Below, in pieces: positions 18,093 to 27,464 of a DNA stretch of 64,000 nucleotides (position 1 is its first letter; each line of letters opens with the position of its first letter). The stretch is from the NCBI RefSeq assembly GCF_022267315.1, contig NZ_JAIKLE010000030.1:1-64000 (forward strand). Direction: 5' to 3'. A model generated the notes under the pieces. The model did no database searches. It saw nothing but the letters and a program-made list of their open reading frames with translations, and had not been told where the DNA came from. The translations under genes were made by a program, and so were the position numbers. This DNA is from Maribellus maritimus (GTDB taxonomy: Bacteria > Bacteroidota > Bacteroidia > Bacteroidales > Prolixibacteraceae).

Positions 18093-20354
18093 ATGAATAA
18101 TTTTCTGAAAATTTTCGCATCCTTTTTTTTGATTGGCATCCTTTTTTTTCAATCAAAATCACAAGAGGTTTTTCCTGATTTTCCTCCGGAAGATGTTACC
18201 CGTGAAATGGATTTTAATCAAATGCTCCTTCAAATGGGAATAACATTGCCGGAACTTCCTCCAAGGAAAGACGACCCGAATTTGCCCAAAGGTGCAGTCC
18301 CGTCAAATCCCAACAATCCGGATGGTAGCTGGTCATACAACGGGCACAATCTTAATCGTTCGGCATGGGGCTTATGGGATAATTACGATGATACTTCCGA
18401 AGGTTTTTTCCCGGGAAGAGATTCTTTCAGGGTAGGGAAATATACTCCAATTTCGTTGTTAAGAATGAATAGCGGTGAAGAAATTACTTCTGCAAAAGAA
18501 TGGTGGGAAAAGAAGAGGCCGGAAATTGCTCATGACCTCCAAAGTAGCCTTTACGGATTCTTCCCGCCGGAAGAAAAATTACCATCGGTTAAATTTTATG
18601 TGGTGAAAACAACCGGAGGAAAAGGAAATACGGAATATATTCAGAAAGAACTTACCGGGGAAATTGATATTTCGCAATATCCTGAAGTTCGGGATAAACC
18701 GGTTATAACAGCTACACTTCGAACTCCGGCAACCGCTACAGGCCCGGTTCCGGTAATGATTGTTTTTGGCGGATTTGGAAATTCAACTGAACAATACTGG
18801 AACATTGTTGCTCCGCATGGATGGGGAGTGTGTACATTTAGTCCGAATACGGTTCAGCCCGACAATGGCGCTGGATTAACAAGCTATTTAATTGGCCTGG
18901 TAAATAAAGGAAACTGGCGAAAACCTGATGACTGGGGAGCCATTGGAGCCTGGGCCTGGGGAATTAGCCGGTTGATTGATTACCTGGAAACCGACCCAAC
19001 AGTGAATAGCAAAGCAATTGGGCTTACCGGTCATTCGCGATACGGAAAAGGAACATTATACGCTACCGCTTTTGAACCGCGTATCGCAATTGCCTTTCCA
19101 AGTGATGCCGGTAGTTTGGGGACAAAAATGAACAGGCGACACTGGGGGCAGGATTTGGAGAATTCGGGCACCCCATCGGAATACCACTGGATGGCTGGTA
19201 ACTTTTTGCAGTGGTGCGGCGAACTGATTCCGGGGCAATATCTTCCGCGGAAGATAGAAGAGTGTCCGGTTGATGCGCATTCACTTATAGCGATGTGTGC
19301 ATCTCGCCCCGTTTTTGTAAATGGAGGAAATCAAAGTTTGTGGTCGGATCCTTATGGAATATATTTAGCTGCTGCCGCCGCCAGTCCTGCCTATGAACTG
19401 CTGGGTAAAAAAGGACTGGTGATGAACGATGACAAACCACAAGTGGATGTTGGTTATATTGGAGGCACGTTGGGATACCGTTATCATGACGGCGGACACA
19501 CTGACGCACCGGATTGGCCTGCTTTTTTTGAATTTGCATCAAAATTTATAGATGCTACCGAATTATCTTCCTCTGCTGATGTGGTTTTGCTTGCTTCTGA
19601 AGGAGGAAAATCAACTGAACTTAATATCCAATCCAATAAAAAGTGGAAAATAAAGAAGGATGCAGACTGGGTGGTTTTGAACAAAAAATCTGCATCAGGA
19701 AATGCTTTTGTGGAAATTTCTGCAAAGCAAAATCAAACCGGAAAAGGGCGGTCTGCACACCTTGAAATTGAAGCACAAGGTAAAAAGGTAGCTGTGTTAG
19801 TTAGTCAGGCATCAGGAAATAGTGAGGTTGAGATTTCAAAAAAAGATTTAAGTCTGTCTGGTTTTAGAGAAAGTTCTGAATCATTTGAAATTACTTCACA
19901 AACAGCCTGGAAAATTTCTGCTTCGGAAGATTGGGTAGCGACCGATCCCACAGCAGGAATTAACAACGATGAGGTTGTTGTAACGGTTTCACCAAACCTG
20001 ACTGTTGAAAAACGATCGGCTGTCCTGACTATTTCATCTCCTTCATTTGAAGATCAAATAATAAGTATTACTCAGGATGAAGGAGAACCAGTGTTACAAA
20101 TTTGGGGCAGTCCATCGGTTAAAGTTGGAGCAAAGGAATCAGACGCGTCCTTGTTTGTAATTACAAATACAACATGTACAGTAGAAAGCCCTGTCGGTTG
20201 GGTTTCGGGCGAAGTTAACACGGGCGGTAGGTTTAGTCGACTAAACCTGAAGATAAAAGAAAATACGACCGGCGAACCGCGACTGGCAAAGATTGCTTTA
20301 AAGGCCCCAAATATCGACCCTGTGTACATAGAGGTTTTTCAGGAAAAAAAATAA
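18093..20354 (+). CDS. Secreted CE15-like glucuronoyl esterase with three C-terminal BACON domains
   Basis: This 753-residue protein with a signal peptide carries an alpha/beta-hydrolase domain (~100-490). It shows the CE15 signature TGHSRYGKGT with nucleophile Ser315 (CE15 usually has G-C-S-R-x-G-K), then SDAGSLGTKMNRRHWGQDLE, SDPYGIYLAAAAASPAYELL and a late catalytic-type His in RYHDGGHTDAPDW. Residues ~500-753 form three ~80-residue Ig-like BACON repeats, each with the W.V/W.KI pattern and ending in SQAS, TQDE or QEKK. The enzyme would cleave uronate esters. BACON domains are Bacteroidota glycan- or mucin-associated spacers. It ends the PUL A operon. Confidence 0.85.
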   Translation: MNNFLKIFASFFLIGILFFQSKSQEVFPDFPPEDVTREMDFNQMLLQMGITLPELPPRKDDPNLPKGAVPSNPNNPDGSWSYNGHNLNRSAWGLWDNYDDTSEGFFPGRDSFRVGKYTPISLLRMNSGEEITSAKEWWEKKRPEIAHDLQSSLYGFFPPEEKLPSVKFYVVKTTGGKGNTEYIQKELTGEIDISQYPEVRDKPVITATLRTPATATGPVPVMIVFGGFGNSTEQYWNIVAPHGWGVCTFSPNTVQPDNGAGLTSYLIGLVNKGNWRKPDDWGAIGAWAWGISRLIDYLETDPTVNSKAIGLTGHSRYGKGTLYATAFEPRIAIAFPSDAGSLGTKMNRRHWGQDLENSGTPSEYHWMAGNFLQWCGELIPGQYLPRKIEECPVDAHSLIAMCASRPVFVNGGNQSLWSDPYGIYLAAAAASPAYELLGKKGLVMNDDKPQVDVGYIGGTLGYRYHDGGHTDAPDWPAFFEFASKFIDATELSSSADVVLLASEGGKSTELNIQSNKKWKIKKDADWVVLNKKSASGNAFVEISAKQNQTGKGRSAHLEIEAQGKKVAVLVSQASGNSEVEISKKDLSLSGFRESSESFEITSQTAWKISASEDWVATDPTAGINNDEVVVTVSPNLTVEKRSAVLTISSPSFEDQIISITQDEGEPVLQIWGSPSVKVGAKESDASLFVITNTTCTVESPVGWVSGEVNTGGRFSRLNLKIKENTTGEPRLAKIALKAPNIDPVYIEVFQEKK

Positions 20355-20643
20355 TGCAGGGTATGTGGTACAAAAAACGAATACTTGGCTGGGGGCATTT
20401 AGGACTATTCTGGTTTGTTTTTGAAACAAACTCAATAGTAAGTAAATACTCATCTGATATTATTTTTACAGAACATGTGTGATTAATTCCCGTATCCTCA
20501 AAGCTATAGTTTTAGGCGCTAATGAAAGATCCATTACAAAAACAAACTCGTATAAAATTAAATTTTTACTCGTTCCTGTTGGACTTTTGATGTTGTAAAT
20601 TTATTATATCTCTTGAATAAATAGATTTAAGAAAACAAGATAA

Positions 20644-21549
20644 TTACTTAACCTTAACAGGTTCAACTACATATCCCAAATCTTGCAATTGATTTATTAA
20701 ACTGCATTTAAACATTAAGTGGCTTAACCCAACTACAATGAAACAGTTACTTTCTTGTAAGTGTTCTTTTATTTCGTTAAGCCATTTATTGTTTCTATCC
20801 GCTAATATTAAATTATTTTGACAAGGTTGATCAAGTCTAAAATCAAATTCCATTTTTTTGTACCATTCAATCTCGGCGCAGCCATTGGTGTCTTTGGATT
20901 TGATTCTATAGATGACACTTGAAAGCCTTTTTTTATGAATTCTTCCCGGCATTCCTTCAATGTCCTTATTTATGAGCTCTATTTGTGCTTCTGTTGTTTC
21001 CAGTCCAATTTGTTTTATGTTCAACTGCTCAGCTATGGAACCAATATAATTATCTAATGACTGGTGTGTACCGTTGGCATTATTTGATAAGCAGACTTGT
21101 TCTTTGAAGTACCTGTTTAAGAAAACATACATTTCAGCGGGTGTCATCTTGTTAAAATCTGTTGGGCTTGTAGCAAACATATTTTTTATATATGCCAGAT
21201 CGTCCTTATTCAAATATTTATTCCATTTTGTTATATCTGTCCGCTTGTTTATGATGTCTTCGGCTAAATGCCCCGGGATGTTTAAATTTTCCTTTATCAA
21301 TAAATCACTGGCAGCCAGACATTGATTTGCATTTTTCAAAGCGTCAAAAAAAGGTTTTCCAAAAGCGTGATGTGTCCCGAAGATATAAGATATTTTTTGG
21401 TTTTTGGCTGAAGTAATCTTAAACAATACCGTATTAAAATCCGATGTGCCTTTCTTCGTATTTTCCTTTCCAATGACCAAACAAGTGCTAAAAAGAAAAA
21501 CAAATAAAAATGTTAATCTCAATTTCCTTTTCATTTTGTGTACTTCCAA
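20644..21549 (-). CDS. TraB/GumN-family protein
   Basis: This 301-residue protein with a signal peptide (LRLTFLFVFLFSTCLVIG) has the TraB/GumN signatures: KISYIFGTHHAFGKPFFDAL near residue 52 with the GxHH motif, IKQIGLETTEAQ in the middle and ESNCFIVVGLSHLM near the end. These residues form the proposed metal site of a Tiki-like protease fold. The function in Bacteroidota is not established. It sits alone, converging with the esterase gene. The 289-base gap between them shows no gene. Confidence 0.85.
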   Translation of the reverse strand: MEVHKMKRKLRLTFLFVFLFSTCLVIGKENTKKGTSDFNTVLFKITSAKNQKISYIFGTHHAFGKPFFDALKNANQCLAASDLLIKENLNIPGHLAEDIINKRTDITKWNKYLNKDDLAYIKNMFATSPTDFNKMTPAEMYVFLNRYFKEQVCLSNNANGTHQSLDNYIGSIAEQLNIKQIGLETTEAQIELINKDIEGMPGRIHKKRLSSVIYRIKSKDTNGCAEIEWYKKMEFDFRLDQPCQNNLILADRNNKWLNEIKEHLQESNCFIVVGLSHLMFKCSLINQLQDLGYVVEPVKVK

Positions 21550-21601
21550 TTACATGACTATTCTTCGTTTCAAGACCCAATATACAAACCTATCGACTTT
21601 T

Positions 21602-22465
21602 TCACTCAACTATAGTTTCTATTGTCTTAACAGACGAAACAGCAAAAAAGCCGTAGGCCCCATTGGAAATATTCCCGGGTACATCAGCCGGGATGCTACC
21701 AACAACACCAACTCCGCGCCATTCGGTTTCCGACATCATTGCTCTTACAAAATGATAGTAGGTATCGCTCATGGAATAGAAATATTCAGTAAAAGTTGAG
21801 CCTTTTAAAATCCCATTATGATTGTGTTCTCCATATATCAGCAAAGCAGCCGGCTCTACAGCATCGTGAATAAAATAGGTTGTATCTAAAACAGTAAAGT
21901 TGTTTTCCGAGATACGCCTGGTATACCAATCTGGTGCCTGCCAGCCGGATGGATAATACGCTGATGCGTCTTCAGGGATTTCGTATACCATTCTGTAGTT
22001 GTATGGTTCGGCAGATCCAAAATTACCTCGCAAAGTAAACATGTAGAAATCATCGTTAAACTCTGAAATGGCATATTCAATTGGCTGAATAACCGGAGCA
22101 GCTACCATGGAATCAGATGCATAATAATCCGCTCCATCAACCTGAATATGTAAAGTATATCTTTTTCCGACTTCACCTTTTATAGTATCATCTGTCGCGT
22201 AAACTCCTGGTTCCTTTTCTGTTAATTCAAAGATTGTTGTTCCATCGGTTATGCTTATCCCTGCACCGGAGACCATCTCAGGATTTTTACTGCCCACCAC
22301 AGGTAAGGTTCTGCTTAATTTAACAATATGCTCCTGCTCAACATCGGTTAATAATCCCTCAACAACCAAACTGTTGCTAGATGTTTCTGCGCCTTCCCAT
22401 TCAATTTCATTTATACATGAAATTTGGGTAAGTATCAATATGAAAATATATAATATTCTTTTCAT
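21602..22465 (-). CDS. DUF4249 lipoprotein, partner of the adjacent TonB receptor
   Basis: A 287-residue lipoprotein (IFILILTQISC, Cys17) with the DUF4249 pattern: NEIEWEG near the acylated Cys, LVVEGLLTD, IVKLSRTLPV, GAGISITDG and YTLHIQVDGADYYASDSM. Proteins of this family almost always sit beside a FecA-type receptor, as here, where the gene follows the receptor gene by 4 bases. It is expected at the outer membrane as a surface lipoprotein partner; its ligand is unknown. Confidence 0.88.
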   Translation of the reverse strand: MKRILYIFILILTQISCINEIEWEGAETSSNSLVVEGLLTDVEQEHIVKLSRTLPVVGSKNPEMVSGAGISITDGTTIFELTEKEPGVYATDDTIKGEVGKRYTLHIQVDGADYYASDSMVAAPVIQPIEYAISEFNDDFYMFTLRGNFGSAEPYNYRMVYEIPEDASAYYPSGWQAPDWYTRRISENNFTVLDTTYFIHDAVEPAALLIYGEHNHNGILKGSTFTEYFYSMSDTYYHFVRAMMSETEWRGVGVVGSIPADVPGNISNGAYGFFAVSSVKTIETIVE

Positions 22466-22469
22466 CCAA

Positions 22470-25082
22470 TTAAAATTTAAAATTATACGTTACACTTGGA
22501 AATACCGAGAACAGGGAAAATTTCTGATAGGCAATTTTATTGGGGTCTTCCACTACATTAACGTCCTGCATTTTTGGCCCTACAAAAACTGTAAGGGGAT
22601 TTAAGCGTCCGTAGGCATTGTAAAGTGAGAATACCCAGCTGCCTTCCCGATTTCGATTGGGTTTTTCCTTGTTCTTCAGCGTAAATGCAAAATCCAGCCG
22701 GTGATAATCCGGAATACGGTCGCTATTCTTTTTGCCATATACCGGAACAATGTAATCGTTATAAACAAATGTTTCCACAGGCAGGGTTGTTGCGTAACCG
22801 CTACTGTAAACCCAGTTTGCAGAAAACGAACTACGTTTGGAAAGTTGCCAGGCGCCACTAACGTTAATCCGATGTGGTTGATCGTGTGCCGCAGGATACC
22901 GGTCACCATCATTTATTTCTGGAATTTTATAAAACACTCGAGAATAAGAATAAGAAACTGCCCCGGTTAACTTTCCTGTATTTTTTTCCAATGATACTTC
23001 TAAACCGTACGCTTCACCTTTCCCTGGCTTTAGCAATTTTTCAACATTGCGGTTCATAATCAACAATGAATGGTCGGCAAAATCAAGCTGATTATTGAGT
23101 TTTCGGTAATAAACTTCGCTGGTAAAACGATATTTGTTTTGGGCAAACTTTAAAAACCAGCCCATACTGAAATTATCGCTGGAAGCAGGTGCAATATTGT
23201 TATTGGTTGGATACCAAACATCGAGTACACTAAATGATGTTGCAGAATTTGAAAGCAGGTGTAAATATTGCAATGTGCGGGTGTAGTTAAATTTAAGAGA
23301 AGAATTTCTCCCTGTCAGGTAGCTTAATCCCAACCGCGGCTCCAGTCCAAACTTGTTTGTTACAATACCTGAATTATATTGTTTTGAGGTCGATACATTT
23401 CCATTAAAACTTAATTCTTCATAAGGCGATAACAGGTTGTACTGGTTTAATCTAACCCCATAACTCATTGTAAGCTTCTGCCCTACCTTTTGCTCATTCG
23501 AAACATAAATGCTGTTTAGGTTGGTTTTGGCCTGTGGCACTTCCTGAAAAACCGAATTTTCATCAATGGGCCTTCCCGGATTTATGTCTTTAAATGAAGA
23601 CTCGGTCCCGAATTTTATCGTATTCAGCGCATTTGGGTACCACGTAAAATCTACTTTTGCTTTTAAATCAGAAACGCCGGCTTCCCAATTCACCGGATTT
23701 GTTGCCCTGGGAAAATCTATTTCATAATTGTAGTTGCTGTAAATCAGTGTGCTATTCAAAAAAAGACGGCTGTTAAAAATATGATTCCAGCGCAAAGTAC
23801 CAGTTGCATTTCCCCAAAAAATATGGTAGTTAAGCGGAGTAATTTTTATCGCATCTTTACCGAAATAACCGGAAAGGAATATCCTGTTTTTATCATTGAA
23901 TTTATAATTGGTTTTCAGGTTATAATCATAAAAATAAAGTTTTGATTTTCGGGTGTATTCATCTGCAGAAAGCCTGAATGATAAATCAGCGTAAGTCCGC
24001 CTTCCTGTTATTAAAAATGAGGATTTGTTTTTTACCAGCGGGCCCTCCAGCATCAACCTGCTCGAAACAGTGCCTATTCCACCGGAAACTGAGAACCGTT
24101 CCATATTCCCTTCTTTCATTTGTATATCCAGTACAGAAGAAAGACGGCTGCCATAATTGGCGGGGAAATCGTTTCGGTAGAATGTTAAACTGTTAATTGC
24201 ATCGGGATTAAAAACCGAAAAGAATCCCATCAGATGTGAAGGATTGTAAACGGTTGCCTCATCGAGTAAAATCAGGTTTTGTCCGGCAGATCCCCCGCGT
24301 ACGTTAAAGTTGGTTGCTCCTTCGCCTTTGGTTGATACACCGGGTAACAGTTGTATTGTTTTCATTAAATCGGCTTCGCCTGCAAGTGTTGGCACTTCTT
24401 TAATATCGAGGGTAGATAAGCGTTTGGTATTCATATTCACCGACCTCAAAGCCTGGGTATTATCCTCTGCCTTTACCTCAATTTCATTTATGGCAATGCT
24501 TTCTTCTTCCAGTTTTATATCAAGTGTTTGGTCATCAGCATTGGGTATCGTTATGTTTTTTGTTTTAAATCCGATGCTGCTAACCTGAATCTGCGTTTCG
24601 GAGTTATTTAATGTGAAAGAGTAAAACCCATAGGCATTTGTTGCTGTTCCTTTGTATGTTTTGGGGACTACTACTGTTGCGCCAATAATTGCTTCACCGG
24701 TTTTTTGGCTGGTAATATATCCGCTGATCGAGTAGTTACTTATCTTTTCGGTTTGCGAAGAATCGGTTATTTTCTTTTTTATGATTATGGAATGATTTTC
24801 AACCTCAATGGCAAACCTGTTTTCGGGAAATGCTTTTTTTAGCAACTGATTTAATTCAATTTTGGCAGTTGGCAGTTTAACCTCCCTTTTTAGCTCAATA
24901 TCAACAGTTTTATATATGAAAGAGTAATGCGTTTGGTTCTGAACCGTTTGAATTATTTCCTCAATACTCCTGGTTGAATTTTCAAATCTTATTTCAATGC
25001 TGTCGGTTTGGGCGTGCACCTTTGCCGACAAGTGGAAAAGAAATAAGAGCAACATTGTTTTCAAGTAATCTGTTTTCATCAT
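22470..25082 (-). CDS. TonB-dependent outer-membrane receptor with STN domain (FecA-type transducer)
   Basis: This 870-residue protein has a signal peptide (MLLLFLFHLSAKVHA), an STN domain (~27-105), a carboxypeptidase-regulatory-like domain (~120-200, ISGYITSQKTGEAIIGATVV), a plug with QLLPGVSTKGEGATNFNVRG and LLDEATVYNPSHLMGFFSVF, and a ~550-residue beta-barrel ending PSVTYNFKF. It is shorter than SusC and has no SusD partner, so it probably takes a smaller ligand such as a siderophore, metal chelate or oligopeptide. It follows FecR by 22 bases. Confidence 0.93.
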   Translation of the reverse strand: MMKTDYLKTMLLLFLFHLSAKVHAQTDSIEIRFENSTRSIEEIIQTVQNQTHYSFIYKTVDIELKREVKLPTAKIELNQLLKKAFPENRFAIEVENHSIIIKKKITDSSQTEKISNYSISGYITSQKTGEAIIGATVVVPKTYKGTATNAYGFYSFTLNNSETQIQVSSIGFKTKNITIPNADDQTLDIKLEEESIAINEIEVKAEDNTQALRSVNMNTKRLSTLDIKEVPTLAGEADLMKTIQLLPGVSTKGEGATNFNVRGGSAGQNLILLDEATVYNPSHLMGFFSVFNPDAINSLTFYRNDFPANYGSRLSSVLDIQMKEGNMERFSVSGGIGTVSSRLMLEGPLVKNKSSFLITGRRTYADLSFRLSADEYTRKSKLYFYDYNLKTNYKFNDKNRIFLSGYFGKDAIKITPLNYHIFWGNATGTLRWNHIFNSRLFLNSTLIYSNYNYEIDFPRATNPVNWEAGVSDLKAKVDFTWYPNALNTIKFGTESSFKDINPGRPIDENSVFQEVPQAKTNLNSIYVSNEQKVGQKLTMSYGVRLNQYNLLSPYEELSFNGNVSTSKQYNSGIVTNKFGLEPRLGLSYLTGRNSSLKFNYTRTLQYLHLLSNSATSFSVLDVWYPTNNNIAPASSDNFSMGWFLKFAQNKYRFTSEVYYRKLNNQLDFADHSLLIMNRNVEKLLKPGKGEAYGLEVSLEKNTGKLTGAVSYSYSRVFYKIPEINDGDRYPAAHDQPHRINVSGAWQLSKRSSFSANWVYSSGYATTLPVETFVYNDYIVPVYGKKNSDRIPDYHRLDFAFTLKNKEKPNRNREGSWVFSLYNAYGRLNPLTVFVGPKMQDVNVVEDPNKIAYQKFSLFSVFPSVTYNFKF

Positions 25083-25104
25083 TGTTTAATTGTTTTCGTG
25101 ACTT

Positions 25105-26079
25105 TCAATTGTTTTCGTCCGGACTTTTATTCTTAATTGTTTCTGTTTTAATTGTAATATAACGGTTGTTTATGCTGTAACTGAATTCAAGTGTTTTGCT
25201 TAATACCTGAAATATTTCATCAATACTTTCACCCGATGTAAACTGCCCGGTTACTTTTTCGTCGGTAATTTCTCCCGATAGCTGAATTTTATACAGGAAT
25301 TTTTTCTCCAATAGCTCGCAAACGCTGCCGAATGAAACACCGCTAAACTGTAACTTTGTCTTTGTGTCATCAAATTGTTCGTTTACAACAGACTTATTCT
25401 GTGTGTTGTAGGCTATTTCCTGTCCAGGTTGAAGAATTATGGTATCTGTTTCACTCAGGAACCTGACTTTCCCTTCGTATAATTTTACTTCAATTTTAGC
25501 TCCTGCTTTTACATTAAATGAAGTTCCCAATACCTGAACCTGTGACTGGTTTAAACCAAGCATAAAAATATGCTGAGGGTCTTTGCTAATACTGAAAAAT
25601 GCTTCTCCTTCAAGATGAGCTTCCCGGTTAAACCTTTTATTTACTGTTAATTTTGCCCCCGGTTGCAAATACACTATGGAGGAGTCAGGCAATTTTACAG
25701 CCGGATTAATTTCAGCATATTCGTAAGTAATTGTAGCCGGTTTTGTGAAAAAGTAAATGAAATATCCGGCAGCTATAATCAACAGAATAGAAGCGGCAAT
25801 TTTTAATGAATTTGATGCGAGAAAACGAACCTTGTTTTTAGGCTTTTGTTTGTCAGAAAGCACTTTAAATTCTTCCCACTTCTGTTGAACGTTAATTGAC
25901 TGGTACCATTCGTAGGAATCAGCAGTCTCAAAACTTTTTTTAAATTTTTCAAAATACAGTTTGTGTTCGTTGCCTTGCCCTATCCATTCTTCTACCTGCC
26001 TTATTTCGGTTTCACTTGCAGTGCTATTTAAATACTCAAATAACTGACGGTCGTTAATATTTAATCTGTTTTTATTCAT
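25105..26079 (-). CDS. FecR-family anti-sigma factor
   Basis: This 324-residue protein has an N-terminal cytoplasmic sigma-binding part (FEYLNSTASETEIRQVEEWI), one membrane helix (~91-112), a periplasmic FecR domain with LPDSSIVYLQPGAKLTVNKR and VQVLGTSFNVKAGA, and a DUF4974-type end (GVSFGSVCELLEKKFLYKIQ). It lies between its sigma gene and the TonB receptor gene, in the standard order. It should hold the sigma factor inactive until the receptor is occupied. Confidence 0.93.
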   Translation of the reverse strand: MNKNRLNINDRQLFEYLNSTASETEIRQVEEWIGQGNEHKLYFEKFKKSFETADSYEWYQSINVQQKWEEFKVLSDKQKPKNKVRFLASNSLKIAASILLIIAAGYFIYFFTKPATITYEYAEINPAVKLPDSSIVYLQPGAKLTVNKRFNREAHLEGEAFFSISKDPQHIFMLGLNQSQVQVLGTSFNVKAGAKIEVKLYEGKVRFLSETDTIILQPGQEIAYNTQNKSVVNEQFDDTKTKLQFSGVSFGSVCELLEKKFLYKIQLSGEITDEKVTGQFTSGESIDEIFQVLSKTLEFSYSINNRYITIKTETIKNKSPDENN

Positions 26080-26137
26080 GTTTTCAATTATTAGTCGGAT
26101 TAATGACGGGTACTACTTACCCGAAAATTGATTTTTT

Positions 26138-26662
26138 TTAGAAAAAAGTAAATAAAAGTTGAAGCAGGTGGTCTTTCAGAGCTGTTTTTAATCGCTTTAA
26201 AGCTTTGAAAATGTGTGCTTCCACCGTACGAACGGAAATGTTATACTCAGCAGCAATTTCTTTGTTCGATTTTCCTTCATACCGGCTTTTCACAAAAACA
26301 ACTCTACACTGTTCAGGGAGTTCATCAACAACTTCATAAATGGTTTTTTCCAGTTCGGTGCTGTCAAAGAGGTTTTCCATGTGAGCAACGTTTTCGGTTG
26401 CTGTCAGCGATTCAAAATATTTGTTCTGCGACTTTTCCTTTTTTATCACATCAATACTTTTGTAATAAACCGCTTTTTTTAAATAAGCGTACACATCTCC
26501 CTGAATGGTTTTTGTTTCAATGTGTTCATAGAAATCAAGAAAAACCTGCTGAACCACATCTTCAGCTTCATCCCTGTTATTTAAACAACGGAAGGAAACC
26601 AGACAAAGCGCTTTGAAGTATTTGTTGTAGATTTCCTGAAATTCAGATTCAGTAATTTTCAT
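26138..26662 (-). CDS. ECF sigma factor of the FecA-type system
   Basis: This 174-residue sigma factor has region 2 (CLNNRDEAEDVVQQVFLDFY) and region 4 (ELPEQCRVVFVKSRYEGKSN then KEIAAEYNISVRTVEAHIFK). It heads the sigma, FecR, receptor, DUF4249 unit. Upstream, two copies of GTATATGTAT (26696-26705 and 26710-26719) flank AAGA, and a TACATTTA on the minus strand is a weak -7-like element. Confidence 0.92.
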   Translation of the reverse strand: MKITESEFQEIYNKYFKALCLVSFRCLNNRDEAEDVVQQVFLDFYEHIETKTIQGDVYAYLKKAVYYKSIDVIKKEKSQNKYFESLTATENVAHMENLFDSTELEKTIYEVVDELPEQCRVVFVKSRYEGKSNKEIAAEYNISVRTVEAHIFKALKRLKTALKDHLLQLLFTFF

Positions 26663-27464
26663 TTTTTCTGTTTAAATGTAAATGAGAGTATTGTTGTATA
26701 TGTATAAGAGTATATGTATTTGTTACTTGGAAAATTGAGTTTGCAGCTCAGAAGGAGAAACAGATTCAGTAAGAAAGGGTAGGGGATACGAACAAAAGGC
26801 GGAGACTTTATCATTTTGATAATGTTTCCACTTTTATGAACCTATTCGGAAAAATATTGAACTTCTTGTTTCAAGATTACGATGGCGTATTGAGGCCCAT
26901 ACACAAAAAAGAAAAATAAAAAAGGAGTTTAAAAAGCAAAAAGAACGACAATCTCTCATTGCTTTTTTGTGTAATTATATTTTAACTTTTAAAACAAATC
27001 ATTTACGGTATATTATCCTTAATTGTGTTCGTAAATGGCAGAAACAATTTTATTAAACCTCTTTTACAAGCACCTTTTGTTTTCATGTTAAACCATTTTG
27101 GTTGATTATCAGGTCTTTTGTTTCGATGCTGCTTCACATCCAAGGTAGTTTAGAGGCATTTTTCCTGTCACCTGTAAGTGTATTACTATAAAGGAAATAT
27201 TTCCTCGTAAAGTTTTATAATTTTCTGCTTGTCACTATCAACGAAACCTGCAGCTCTCTGGCTCATTTCATACCAGAGCATTTTATTTCTCTCAGATCAA
27301 CCTTCGGCAGAAACGTAAATGATTGCACAGGCTGCATTTCTTACTTTAAAAAAACAAGCCTTGGATAAAGAAAGAGAGTTATTTTTATTTGGCTTTACAT
27401 TCTTATTTCGTTGTTTTTGCCCCCAAAAGCTTTTAGCTTCTGTTCTAAAGTATTCTTGATTATT
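26663..27464. other. Intergenic region with possible gene debris
   Basis: This 802-base gap separates the sigma-gene start from the 3' end of the PUL B operon. It holds no intact gene. A minus-strand frame at 27186-27296 encodes 36 codons of protein-like sequence ending in KQKIIKLYEEIFPL and a stop, and the same frame stays protein-like upstream of a TGA at 27297-27299. It may be the tail of a decayed gene. A short plus-strand frame (26837-26920) has no support. Confidence 0.35.

Noticed and set aside
26696-26719. Direct repeats of GTATATGTAT upstream of the sigma gene
   Set aside because: A-T-rich and short; could be an operator, but nothing else supports it.
26837-26920. 27-codon plus-strand frame (MNLFGKILNF...)
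   Set aside because: Too short, no supporting ribosome-binding site or neighbour, and no recognisable similarity.
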